From NCBI GenBank assembly GCA_002403995.1, contig DHIV01000103.1, positions 4,488 through 51,718 on the forward strand: a stretch of DNA of 47,231 nt, given 5' to 3'. Of the stretch, positions 16,854-26,849 are shown in pieces (positions within the stretch are counted from its first letter, which is position 1; each line of letters starts with the position of its first letter). A program made the translations under genes and the position numbers. Below the pieces are notes generated by a model, which was not told the origin of the DNA, searched no databases, and saw only the letters and a list, made by a program, of their open reading frames with translations. The DNA is from Gallionella sp. UBA4737. Lineage in GTDB: Bacteria > Pseudomonadota > Gammaproteobacteria > Burkholderiales > Gallionellaceae.

Positions 16854-17222
16854 ACCGGAGTGATAAACTCGGCCTGTTATTCGTCGCGGCGCTTAGGCAA
16901 GCTACCGGAAAGTCCCCTGCCCGAACTTGAGCAGAACACCGGTTCTCATTCATTATGCATGGGACATTGCATTGCAAGAGGTTGGTATTAACGCGTAGCA
17001 AGGGTGGTTTCCGTCCGGCCGCAGAAAAATATCCGACCCGACGCATCCTGGCAAATGTTTGTGGCGGGCGCATCGTTGGCAACATGTTTATTGGCAAGGG
17101 TGCGAACGTAATGCGGGGAATTCGTATCCTGGCCTCTAATACTCCACTCACGCACCGGTGTACCGCAACATTTTGCGGCGTACAATTGAAGCCGTGAACA
17201 GAATCTTTTTGAGGAAGTCGCA
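16854..17222. other. Intergenic region of 369 bp without an identified gene
   Basis: Between ccmI and the sensor kinase gene. An open frame of 80 codons at 16955-17197 lacks a ribosome binding site and any recognisable sequence, and I do not call it. Immediately before the kinase start a purine-rich stretch (GAGGAAG at 17211-17217) is a good ribosome binding site. No clear sigma-54 site (GG, 10 bases, GC) was found by eye, although the encoded regulator is sigma-54 dependent. The promoter of the two-component operon is presumably here. Confidence 0.5.
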
Positions 17223-18760
17223 ATGAACCTCTCCATGCCTGAAATCACCCTCCAGCCGCGCATCGATAAAGCGATTGCGCCACAGCCGGCAGAGGGGCAG
17301 TCCCTCTCCGAGGTCCCGCTTCGGGTCAAGGGATTTCTGGCGTTCGCCGCGGTCGTGATCTATGCGGTGCTGCTGACGACTTTCACGTTCAACAAAAAGG
17401 CCGAGCTGGTAGACGAGTTCGAGCATCTGCAGGATCTCTATAAAGTTGAAGATGGTCTCAGGCAAGTGGATGCGACCGCCTTCCACATTGTCATGGCGGT
17501 GTTCATGAACCCGAAGACCGATGACAAGAAAGAGGCGATCCGGCGCTTCCAGGAAAACTTCGAATTACTCAAGAGAAAGAACGCCGAACTGGTGGCACAC
17601 TATCCCGTTGCCGGGGTGAATCTTGCCGGCCTCGAGCAAGCGGTGGTACGAGCCGCCGAACATCCCTCTGCGGACGGATTGTCCCAGATGAACGCTGAAT
17701 TGCTCAAGGTCAAGATCGAGATCACCCAGCACATCGACGAATCGACGCGGGAACAAAAGGCGACCGCAGAGAGCTTCCACATGCTATGGGATTCGGCGGC
17801 GCTCGCCTCGCTGTTGTTCGGATTGATCGGACTGTTGTTGCTGGGCGCGATTATCGGCCTATTCTTCACCCGGCTCACCACCGACTTGCACACCCTGAAA
17901 GCCAGGGCGCTGGGCATCATCAAGGGAGAACGCAACACGTTCACGCCGGTGACCCGCAACGACGAGGTGGGTGAATTGATGCAGGCGGTGAACCAGATGG
18001 CCACGGCGCTGGACGAGCGTGAAAGAGAACTGGTGATCACCCGGCAGAAATTCTTCCATCGCGAGAAGATGGCGGCGGTGGGCGCACTGGCCGCCGGCGT
18101 GGCGCACGAGATCGGCAATCCCATCGCGGCCATGTCCGGCGTGCTGCAGGAAATGGTCGACGAACAGGGAGCCGGGCAATCGCAGCTGGCTGGCGGCAAC
18201 AAACTGACCGTGTTGCAGACCCAGATCCAGCGCCTGTCCGCGATCACCCGCGAGATCTCCGGATTCGCCGCTCCGCAGCCGATGGAACGACAGCTGCTGG
18301 ATCTGAACGGGCTGGTGCGGACCACCTCCGGACTGATGGGCTATGACAAGCGGATGAGCCGGGTGAGCCTGCGGCTCAACCTGGATAGCCAGTTGCCGGC
18401 GATCTATGGCGTGGCCGACCAGCTCACGCAGGTGATCATGAACCTGCTGATCAATGCCGCCGACGCGTTGAGTTCCAGAGCAGAGGGCATGCGCGAGATC
18501 GCCCTGCGCAGCGAGCTATCCGGCGACCAGGTGTGCTTTACCGTGACCGACAACGGTGGCGGCATGGATCAGGAAACGCTCAACCGGGCGTTCGAGGCCT
18601 TTTATACCACCAAAAGCAAAGGGACCGGGCTGGGTTTGTCGCTGTGCTATTCCATCATCACCGGACATGGCGGCACGATAGAGATCGATTCGGCCCCCAA
18701 TCAGGGGACGCGGGTGCGAATCTTCCTGCCGGTGCCCACGGATGACGGGAGCGATAACTT

Positions 18761-18764
<4 letters not shown>
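17223..18764 (+). CDS. Membrane sensor histidine kinase, NtrB-like
   Basis: A 513-residue kinase with a cytoplasmic N terminus, a membrane segment at about 37-55 and a helical periplasmic domain of about 130 residues resembling a four-helix-bundle sensor. A second membrane segment lies at about 193-215, followed by HAMP (about 216-268), the phosphoacceptor domain with His295 in AGVAHEIGNPIAAMSG, and an ATPase domain with NLLINAADAL, DNGGGM and GTGLGLSL. It overlaps the downstream response regulator by 4 bp, so the two are a cognate pair. The H-box with HEIGNP is of the kinase class that partners NtrC-type regulators. The signal is not predictable from the sequence. Confidence 0.9.
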
Positions 18765-20176
<1,412 letters not shown>

Positions 20177-20189
20177 CGGCGCCAGCGTA

Positions 20190-21863
20190 TTATTCCTGTT
20201 CTTTAGCCCAGGAATCCTTAAGCGTGACGGTACGATTGAATACCGGTTTCCCGGGACGGTGGTCGCGCCGGTCAGTGCAGAAATAGCCGAGCCGCTCAAA
20301 CTGGTAGCGGGTTTCCGGTTTGGCATCTTTCACGCATGCCTCTACCCAGCCGTGCGCCGTGACCAGAGAATCAGGATTGAGGTAAGTGCAAAAATCGATT
20401 TCCTTGTCCGCATCCGGTTCCGGCACGGTGAACAGCCGGTCATACAATCGGATTTCGGCAGGCAATGCATGCGCACAGGACAACCAGTGGATCACGCCTT
20501 TCACTTTGCGGCCCGCCGGGTTCTTGCCCAGCGTTTCCGCATCTATCGAGCAGCGCAATTCGATCACGTTGCCGGTGGCATCCTTGACCGCCTCATTGCA
20601 ACGCATGACATAGGAATAACGCAACCGCACTTCTCCCCCTAAGGTAAGGCGTTGCCAGCCCGCTGGCGGAGCCTCGCTGAAGTCATCCGCCTCGACCCAG
20701 ATCTCCTTGCCGAACTGCACGATGCGCGCACCGAACTCGGGATGCTGCGGATGGAAACCCGCCTCGCGCGATTCGGTCTGTCCCGCCACAAAATTCGTAA
20801 TCACCACTTTCAGCGGATTGATCACCGCCATCACACGCGGCACTTTGCTTTCGAGATCGTCGCGGATGGCCGATTCCAGCACGCCCATGTCCACGGTGTT
20901 ATTGCTCTTGGAGATGCCGATGAGTCTTGCAAATTCACGTATGCCTTCGGGAGTGTAGCCGCGGCGGCGCATCCCGATGATGGTGGGCATGCGCGGATCG
21001 TCCCAGCCTGACACGCGCCCCTCGTTTACCAATTGCAGCAGTTTGCGTTTGCTGGTGATGGTGTAATGCAGCTCCAGCCGTGAAAACTCATACTGGCGCG
21101 GATGGCAGAGAATCGTGATGTTATCCAGCACCCAGTCGTAGAGCGGGCGGTGATCTTCGAATTCCAGCGTGCACAGCGAGTGCGTGATGCCTTCCAGCGC
21201 ATCGGAGATGCAATGCGTGTAATCGTACATCGGGTAGATGCACCAGGCATCCCCGGTGCGCATATGGTGGGCACGTCGGATGCGGTAGATCACCGGATCG
21301 CGCAGGTTGATGTTGCCGCTGGACATATCGATTTTGGCGCGCAGCACACGGTTGCCGTCTGCGAACTCGCCGGCGCGCATGCGGGTGAACAGATCCAGAT
21401 TTTCTTCCGCCGGACGTTCGCGATACGGACTGTTCTTGCCGGCCAGTGTCAACGTGCCGCGATATTCGCGCATCTGTTCGGGGGTCAGGTCGTCCACGTA
21501 AGCCAGTCCCTTGTTAATCAGTTCGACCGCGTACTGGTACAACTGCTCGAAATAATCGGATGCCCAGCGCACCTCCCCGTCCCACTGAAAGCCCAACCAG
21601 CGCACATCGTCCTGGATGGACTGGGCATATTCCTCATTTTCCTTTTCCGGGTTGGTGTCGTCGAAACGCAGATTGCACTTGCCTTGATAATCCCTTGCCA
21701 GACCGAAGTTCAGGCAAATGGATTTGGCATGACCGACATGCAGATAACCGTTCGGCTCGGGCGGGAAACGCGTGACGATGCTGCGGTGTTTGCCACTGGC
21801 CAGATCGGCATCGATAATCGTGCGGATGAAGTTAGACGCGGCGGGTTGCGGCGTGCTGCTCAT
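20190..21863 (-). CDS. glnS: Glutaminyl-tRNA synthetase
   Basis: A class I aminoacyl-tRNA synthetase of 557 residues, the usual length. The HIGH motif appears as YLHVGHAKS near residue 41 after the typical PPEPNG. A KMSKS-type loop is seen in YTITSKRKLLQLV, and the anticodon-binding beta-barrels fill the C-terminal 220 residues. Presence of GlnS implies direct Gln-tRNA charging. It is divergent from the TPR gene across a 173-bp gap and convergent with the response regulator gene. Confidence 0.97.
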   Translation of the reverse strand: MSSTPQPAASNFIRTIIDADLASGKHRSIVTRFPPEPNGYLHVGHAKSICLNFGLARDYQGKCNLRFDDTNPEKENEEYAQSIQDDVRWLGFQWDGEVRWASDYFEQLYQYAVELINKGLAYVDDLTPEQMREYRGTLTLAGKNSPYRERPAEENLDLFTRMRAGEFADGNRVLRAKIDMSSGNINLRDPVIYRIRRAHHMRTGDAWCIYPMYDYTHCISDALEGITHSLCTLEFEDHRPLYDWVLDNITILCHPRQYEFSRLELHYTITSKRKLLQLVNEGRVSGWDDPRMPTIIGMRRRGYTPEGIREFARLIGISKSNNTVDMGVLESAIRDDLESKVPRVMAVINPLKVVITNFVAGQTESREAGFHPQHPEFGARIVQFGKEIWVEADDFSEAPPAGWQRLTLGGEVRLRYSYVMRCNEAVKDATGNVIELRCSIDAETLGKNPAGRKVKGVIHWLSCAHALPAEIRLYDRLFTVPEPDADKEIDFCTYLNPDSLVTAHGWVEACVKDAKPETRYQFERLGYFCTDRRDHRPGKPVFNRTVTLKDSWAKEQE

Positions 21864-21974
21864 GTTGGGTTCTTCCCGGTTCGTGTAAGGTTAATGATAT
21901 GCGCGGCGGATTTTACCCGAAATCACGAGTCGTTCCCGACAGACATTAACTGTGAAAATGTGCGGTTTATTTGG

Positions 21975-21980
21975 TAGAAT
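21975..21980 (+). promoter_or_regulatory. Possible -10 box upstream of the TPR gene
   Basis: TAGAAT, preceded by TTTGG and lying 56 bp before the start codon of the TPR gene, resembles a sigma-70 -10 element. No good -35 box is seen at 16-18 bp upstream, so this is a weak call made by eye. Confidence 0.3.
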
Positions 21981-22036
21981 CCGCCTCGATTCAAATATTT
22001 CCGCGCGCCTGCTCGTCATCACGGAACAGAACCACT

Positions 22037-23083
22037 ATGAATACTCTCAACCATGTTACCCGCCTTGCTGCGGTGTTCACCGGCGCTTTGCTGTTGTGTG
22101 CCGGCCTGGTTGCACATGCCGACGAAATCGAAGATGCCAACAAATTGTTCAAGCAGGGCCAGCGCAGCCAGGCTCTGGGCAAGGTAAATGCCTATCTCGC
22201 CGACAAGCCGAAAGACGCGCAAGCGCGATTCCTGAAAGGACTGATACTCACCGAACAAGGCAAGACTGCTGATGCAATCAAGATATTTTCAGCCTTGACC
22301 GATGATTATCCGGATCTGCCCGAGCCCTACAACAACCTCGCCGTGCTGTATGCCGGCCAGGGTCAATACGACAAAGCCAAAATATTGCTGGAAAGGGCGA
22401 TAAGCACCCATCCCAGCTATGCTACCGCTCACGAGAACCTCGGTGACATATACGCCAAGATGGCCAGCCAGGCATATGACCGCGCCTTGCAGCTGGACCA
22501 CAGCAACACCGCGACGCAAACCAAGCTGGCGATGATACAAAATCTGTTTGCCGGTGGCACACGCAGCAAAGAGCCTGATGCGTACAATACTCCGGTCTCG
22601 AACAAGGCCGACACAACGCCGGTCATTGCCGAGGTGACTCAGTCCCAGCCCGATCAGCCGGCATCTGCCGCTGCGGCAACTGAATCCAAAGCGGAATCCG
22701 AAACTGAACCTGCTGCTGCCCCCGAGCGCGTTGTCAAGAAAGAGAGCAGCAAGGATGTTTCGGAAACCATCATGGCCTGGGCCGCCGCGTGGTCTGCCAA
22801 GGATACGGATAAATACCTGTCGTTCTATGCTGATGATTTCAAAACGCCGGACGGCGAAACCCGCTCAGCCTGGGAAGCGGTTCGCAGAGATCGCATCAGC
22901 GCCCCCAAATTTATCCATGTAGGCATCAGTATCAAGAGCATATTATTCACCGACGGCACCCATGCCACCGTGAAGTTCCGCCAGTCCTATCGTGCCACCC
23001 ACCTGAAGACTTCCGGCAACAAAACCCTGCTGATGGTGAAATCCGGCGACAAGTGGCTGATTCAGGAAGAGCGTTCCAGATAG
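22037..23083 (+). CDS. Periplasmic TPR protein with C-terminal NTF2-like (Cds6-type) domain
   Basis: From the ATG at 22037 the 348-residue protein has a signal peptide (residues 1-28, cleaved after AHA) and three to four TPR units (about 30-170). A low-complexity Ala/Glu/Ser/Pro linker (about 195-240) follows, then a C-terminal domain of about 105 residues with AWAAAWSAKDTDKYLSFYAD. That domain resembles the one at the C terminus of the adjacent L,D-transpeptidase (WRKDWAGLDTDAYLGHYARE). The genes are 2 bp apart and presumably co-translated. A role as periplasmic partner or scaffold for cell-wall cross-linking is inference from this pairing. The open frame extends 66 bases upstream, but that part is not signal-peptide-like. 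Confidence 0.82.
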   Translation: MNTLNHVTRLAAVFTGALLLCAGLVAHADEIEDANKLFKQGQRSQALGKVNAYLADKPKDAQARFLKGLILTEQGKTADAIKIFSALTDDYPDLPEPYNNLAVLYAGQGQYDKAKILLERAISTHPSYATAHENLGDIYAKMASQAYDRALQLDHSNTATQTKLAMIQNLFAGGTRSKEPDAYNTPVSNKADTTPVIAEVTQSQPDQPASAAAATESKAESETEPAAAPERVVKKESSKDVSETIMAWAAAWSAKDTDKYLSFYADDFKTPDGETRSAWEAVRRDRISAPKFIHVGISIKSILFTDGTHATVKFRQSYRATHLKTSGNKTLLMVKSGDKWLIQEERSR

Positions 23084-23085
23084 CC

Positions 23086-24249
23086 ATGTTGAAACAGACG
23101 CTGATTTTTTCGCTGCTGTGCAGTTTGTTGCCTGGAACGGTGCAAGCCGGGGGGGATAGCACGGAAGCGCAATTGGTGAAAAGCCTGCAAGCCATCAACA
23201 ATAACCGCCTCGATATTGCGCTCAACGAAGTGGACAGTCTGTTGCGGGTCAACCCAAATTTCAAACTGGCACAATTGGTCAAAGGCGATCTGCTGATGGC
23301 ACACGCCGGCGTGATCGATAATTTCGGCAGCGCGTCAAACGCGCCGCAAGACAAGATTGAAGACCTGCGCGACGAGGCGCGGGTGCGCCTGCAACGCGTG
23401 CTGTCCCAATCCGACACCAGGCTCAAACCGCGTTTTTTATGGCAACTGGATGCGCGACAGAAGTATGCGCTGGTAGTCGATACCAGTCGCTCCACATTAT
23501 TCGTTTATGAAAACGTAAATGGCGAGCCGCGCTATGTCACCGACTTCTACGTTACGATCGGCAAGCTCGGCACGGAAAAATTTTCCTCGGGCGATCAACG
23601 CACCCCTATAGGCGTGTATTTCGTCAAGGCAGAATTGCCCAAAAAAAGTCTCGCCGACATGTATGGCGATGGGGCCTATCCGCTCAGTTACCCGAACGAA
23701 TGGGATCGCAGAAACAAGCGCGCCGGCAGCGGTATCTGGTTGCATGGCACGCCCAGCAGCACTTACAGCCGGCCGCCGCGCGCCAGCAACGGCTGCGTGG
23801 TGCTGGCAAATGACGATCTGGAAAAACTGGCCTCCTATCTGCAGGTCGGTGTCACGCCGGTCATCATCACCAATCAGATGGACTGGAGCAGCGAGCAGGA
23901 TCAAATCGAGCGCACCGGCCTGTTGCAGGAATTCGAACAATGGCGCAAGGATTGGGCCGGCCTCGACACCGATGCCTACCTCGGACATTATGCCCGCGAA
24001 TTTTCTTCAGGGAGTATGGATTACACTGCATGGGAAAAGCAAAAGCAATTAGTCAACAGCGCGAAATCCTGGATCAAGCTGAATCTCACCAATGTCAGCA
24101 TGTTCGCCTATCCGGAGCAACCCAACATGGTGGTGGTCGATTTCGAGCAGGATTACAGCAGCAACAACCTGTCCAACCGGATGAAAAAGCGCCAGTACTG
24201 GATCAAGCAGGACAATCGTTGGAAAATCATTTACGAAGGAGCCGCATAA
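23086..24249 (+). CDS. L,D-transpeptidase (YkuD fold) with C-terminal NTF2-like domain
   Basis: A 387-residue exported enzyme with a signal peptide of about 21 residues and a helical N-terminal region (about 25-115). The YkuD catalytic domain (about 126-262) has His220 in WLHGTPS and the catalytic Cys237 in SNGCVVL. The last 110 residues form an NTF2-like domain. Enzymes of this group make 3-3 peptidoglycan cross-links or attach proteins to the murein. The active-site pattern differs from the commonest SxGCxR by having Val-Leu after the cysteine. The start at 23086 lies 2 bp after the TPR gene stop; the cyclophilin gene follows by 1 bp. Confidence 0.9.
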   Translation: MLKQTLIFSLLCSLLPGTVQAGGDSTEAQLVKSLQAINNNRLDIALNEVDSLLRVNPNFKLAQLVKGDLLMAHAGVIDNFGSASNAPQDKIEDLRDEARVRLQRVLSQSDTRLKPRFLWQLDARQKYALVVDTSRSTLFVYENVNGEPRYVTDFYVTIGKLGTEKFSSGDQRTPIGVYFVKAELPKKSLADMYGDGAYPLSYPNEWDRRNKRAGSGIWLHGTPSSTYSRPPRASNGCVVLANDDLEKLASYLQVGVTPVIITNQMDWSSEQDQIERTGLLQEFEQWRKDWAGLDTDAYLGHYAREFSSGSMDYTAWEKQKQLVNSAKSWIKLNLTNVSMFAYPEQPNMVVVDFEQDYSSNNLSNRMKKRQYWIKQDNRWKIIYEGAA

Positions 24250-24250
24250 C

Positions 24251-24844
24251 ATGAAACAACTCTTTACCGCGCTGTTCGCACTGCTGCTGTGCTGCACAAT
24301 GCAATCTTCGCATTCATCAACCCAGGATAACAAAACGACAAAGGACAACAAAACCATGGTCAAACTGCATACCAATATGGGCGTCATCACCCTGCAACTG
24401 GACGCCGAAAAGGCACCCAACACCGTCAAGAACTTCCTCGAGTACGTGAACAGCGGCTTTTACAGCGGCACCATTTTCCACCGCGTGATCGCAAATTTCA
24501 TGATCCAGGGCGGCGGTTTTGAATCCGGCATGAAACAAAAGAAAGCCAATGCCCCGATCAAAAATGAAGCTGCAAATGGCTTGAAGAACGACAAATATAC
24601 CGTTGCGATGGCGCGCACCGGTGACCCGCATTCCGCCACTGCGCAATTCTTCATCAACGTCAAGGACAACGGTTTCCTCAACTATCCGGGGCAGGATGGC
24701 TGGGGCTACTGCGTGTTCGGCAAGGTGGTGGAAGGCAAGGAAGTGGTGGACGCGATACGCAACGTGAAGACCGGCCACCGCTCGGGTTTCCAGGATGTGC
24801 CGCTGGAAGATGTCGTCATCACCAGCGCGGAAGTGGTGAAGTAA
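24251..24844 (+). CDS. Peptidyl-prolyl cis-trans isomerase, cyclophilin type, with signal peptide
   Basis: From the ATG at 24251 the protein has 197 residues: a signal-peptide-like N terminus (MKQLFTALFALLLCC), a Lys/Thr/Asn-rich spacer, and a complete cyclophilin domain from residue 36. The active-site segments are FHRVIANFMIQGG and the AQFFINV strand. The catalytic Arg is in FHRV. The exported form would be a periplasmic PpiA-like foldase. A second ATG at 24356, preceded by AAGGA with a 10-base gap, would give the typical cytoplasmic PpiB form starting MVKLHTN. Both forms may be made. It is the last gene of the TPR/L,D-transpeptidase group. Confidence 0.9.
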   Translation: MKQLFTALFALLLCCTMQSSHSSTQDNKTTKDNKTMVKLHTNMGVITLQLDAEKAPNTVKNFLEYVNSGFYSGTIFHRVIANFMIQGGGFESGMKQKKANAPIKNEAANGLKNDKYTVAMARTGDPHSATAQFFINVKDNGFLNYPGQDGWGYCVFGKVVEGKEVVDAIRNVKTGHRSGFQDVPLEDVVITSAEVVK

Positions 24845-24869
24845 TCCCCATCTCCCGCGCTATCGCGCT

Positions 24870-24895
24870 CCCCTCTCCCGCTTGCGGGGGAGGGG
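24870..24895. repeat. GC-rich palindrome between ppi gene and lpxH
   Basis: Arms of 12 bp (24870-24881 and 24884-24895, 11 of 12 paired) around a TT loop, followed by another run of G-rich sequence. It may act as a transcript-end hairpin but no T-run follows, so it looks more like a REP-type intergenic repeat. Confidence 0.55.
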
Positions 24896-24928
24896 TCGGG
24901 GGAGGGGTACTTTGATTGCCCACAAAAA

Positions 24929-25651
24929 ATGTCATTCTCCCTGTTCATCTCCGACCTGCATCTGAGTGCCAAACATCCGCACAGCATCGCAGCGTTCCAG
25001 CGCTTCATCGCCACACTCGCGCCACAGGCCGAGGTGCTGTACATCCTCGGAGACCTGTTTGAATACTGGGCGGGTGACGATGACCGGCACGATCCCTTTC
25101 ACGCGCAGGTGGTAAGCGCATTGCATGACCTTTCGAGGCGCGGCATTAAAATCTATTTGATGCATGGCAACCGCGACCTGTTGATGGGCGACGCTCTCGC
25201 CAAAGCAGCCGGCGCGACTTTGCTGGATGACCCGACCCTGCTCGACCTGTATGGTACCCCCACACTGCTAAGCCATGGCGACACGCTGTGCACCGATGAT
25301 GTCGAGTATCAGAAATTCCGCGCCCAGGTACATGATGCGGAATTCCAGAAAAACTTTCTCGCCCAGCCGCTTGCGGCACGCAAAGCCTATATAGAACAAT
25401 TGCGGCAGCAAAGCACTTCCGCCAAGCAAAGCAAGGACAACACGATCATGGACGTGAACATCGATGCGGTCGCCGCGCTGCTAAGAAAACACAACTACCC
25501 GCGTTTGATCCACGGTCATACCCACCGCCCCAAACGCCACGAGCATGTGGTGGATGGGCATGGCTGCGAACGATGGGTGTTAAGCGATTGGGATCAACAA
25601 GCCTCGGCATTGCGCTGCGATGCGCAGGGTTGCCGCACACTAGAATTCTGA
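24929..25651 (+). CDS. lpxH: UDP-2,3-diacylglucosamine diphosphatase
   Basis: LpxH removes UMP from UDP-2,3-diacylglucosamine to give lipid X, an early step of lipid A synthesis. The 240-residue protein shows all calcineurin-like metal motifs: SDLHLS near the start, GDLFEYWAGDD, HGNRD and HGHTHRP near the C terminus. The length is normal. A ppi gene next to lpxH is a common arrangement in proteobacteria. The gene follows a G-rich palindromic region and may have its own promoter there. It is convergent with the nuclease gene. Confidence 0.95.
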   Translation: MSFSLFISDLHLSAKHPHSIAAFQRFIATLAPQAEVLYILGDLFEYWAGDDDRHDPFHAQVVSALHDLSRRGIKIYLMHGNRDLLMGDALAKAAGATLLDDPTLLDLYGTPTLLSHGDTLCTDDVEYQKFRAQVHDAEFQKNFLAQPLAARKAYIEQLRQQSTSAKQSKDNTIMDVNIDAVAALLRKHNYPRLIHGHTHRPKRHEHVVDGHGCERWVLSDWDQQASALRCDAQGCRTLEF

Positions 25652-25665
25652 TTGGGTAACAGGGT

Positions 25666-26349
25666 TTACCTTCCGCCGCTGCCCGCACACAGCTTCTTGC
25701 ACGGCATGCCGTCGCCTCCCGGGTTCAGGGCTTTCACACCGCAGACGATGAGGTAGTAATAAGCCTCGTCGCAGGAGCGCATCTGCGAGCAATGGTGTTT
25801 GGTACCGCAGGTATAATCGCGCGGCGAAAGCGCCAGTGACAAGTCCGTTTCCACCGCATGCTGCTTGCGCCACTGCCAAGGCGGCAAGGGGTTGTTCTGC
25901 GCCCACAAGCCACGTTTGGCTTGTTGTGCTTCCTGCTGGAGGACAATGTAGCGGCGGTCGCTGTGATAGTGCGAATACTCCCACGCCATGCCGCGCCGTA
26001 CCATTTCCTCGTTGACGCTGAGACCATTCACTTTAAGCTGTGCGATATCGCGTCCGTATTTATCCACCGCCAGCGTGTCTACCCATACCTGCTTGCGCAA
26101 CACCATTTCCACCAGTGTGTTGCGCGAGGCTAAGCCGAAAGCCTGCGCTTTTTCCGGCGCGTCGATCTCGGCCAGACGGATTTTCAACAATCCACTCGCA
26201 CGCCTCACCAATACCGTGTCGCCGTCCAGCACCGCAATGATCCTGGCGGTGAATTCCTGCCCTGAGCCTGGCCGAAGGATTTCAGCGCAAGCCGCTCCGT
26301 TCACGCACAGCAGCACAGCACAAAACAATGCCGTGCCGATGTGCTTCAT
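25666..26349 (-). CDS. Secreted thermonuclease-like protein with Cys-rich C terminus
   Basis: From the ATG at 26349 (4-bp overlap with the pgpA stop) the protein has 227 residues, with a signal peptide (about 1-22). A staphylococcal-nuclease-like domain (about 30-165) keeps the catalytic set: Arg and Asp in KIRLAEIDAPE, the Glu of that motif, and Arg in DKYGRDIAQL. The C-terminal 45 residues hold six cysteines and the motif GGDGMPC, which resembles an excalibur-type calcium-binding tail. Together these suggest an exported, calcium-dependent nuclease. It ends a long minus-strand operon. An ATG 30 bases further upstream lies inside pgpA and is less likely. Confidence 0.85.
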   Translation of the reverse strand: MKHIGTALFCAVLLCVNGAACAEILRPGSGQEFTARIIAVLDGDTVLVRRASGLLKIRLAEIDAPEKAQAFGLASRNTLVEMVLRKQVWVDTLAVDKYGRDIAQLKVNGLSVNEEMVRRGMAWEYSHYHSDRRYIVLQQEAQQAKRGLWAQNNPLPPWQWRKQHAVETDLSLALSPRDYTCGTKHHCSQMRSCDEAYYYLIVCGVKALNPGGDGMPCKKLCAGSGGR

Positions 26350-26849
26350 ATCAGCGCACTCTTGACCAAAGCAAGGCACATCAATGCATAACCGGCAGCA
26401 AGCAGGTCGTCGAACATCACGCCCAGCCCGCCATGCCAGTTGCCGTCGAAATAGCGTATCGGCGGCGGTTTGACGATGTCAAAGAAACGGAACAGCACGA
26501 ATGCCAGCAGCGACCAGTACCAGCCGGGCGGAGTGAAGAACAATACCAGCATGAAAGCCACGATCTCGTCCCACACGATGCCACCGTAATCGGCTTCACC
26601 CAAAGCCTTGCCGGTTTCGCCGCATACCCGCACGCCGAGAGCAAATGCCGCAAGCAGCATCAGCATGAACAGATAATCCGGTAATTGCGGCGCGAGCAGC
26701 CAATACATCGGAAACGCGACCAGTGTGCCGAAAGTGCCGGGAGCTTTGCGGGCCAGGCCGCTGCCGAAACCGAACGCCAATAAATGTGCCGGGTTGCTGA
26801 ACAGGAATCGCCAGCCAGGTTTTACAACTGTTTCATCGGAAGTGGTCAT
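26346..26849 (-). CDS. pgpA: Phosphatidylglycerophosphatase A
   Basis: PgpA dephosphorylates phosphatidylglycerol phosphate in the inner membrane. The 167-residue protein contains the signature GSGLARKAPGTFGTLVAFP (about 29-47), several membrane segments, and the conserved WDEIVAFML segment. The length is standard. It overlaps thiL upstream by 17 bp and the nuclease gene downstream by 4 bp. The thiL-pgpA order is widespread in proteobacteria. Confidence 0.94.
   Translation of the reverse strand: MTTSDETVVKPGWRFLFSNPAHLLAFGFGSGLARKAPGTFGTLVAFPMYWLLAPQLPDYLFMLMLLAAFALGVRVCGETGKALGEADYGGIVWDEIVAFMLVLFFTPPGWYWSLLAFVLFRFFDIVKPPPIRYFDGNWHGGLGVMFDDLLAAGYALMCLALVKSALI

Noticed and set aside
16955..17197. 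80-codon open frame between ccmI and the sensor kinase
   Set aside because: No ribosome binding site, no recognisable domain, basic low-quality translation.
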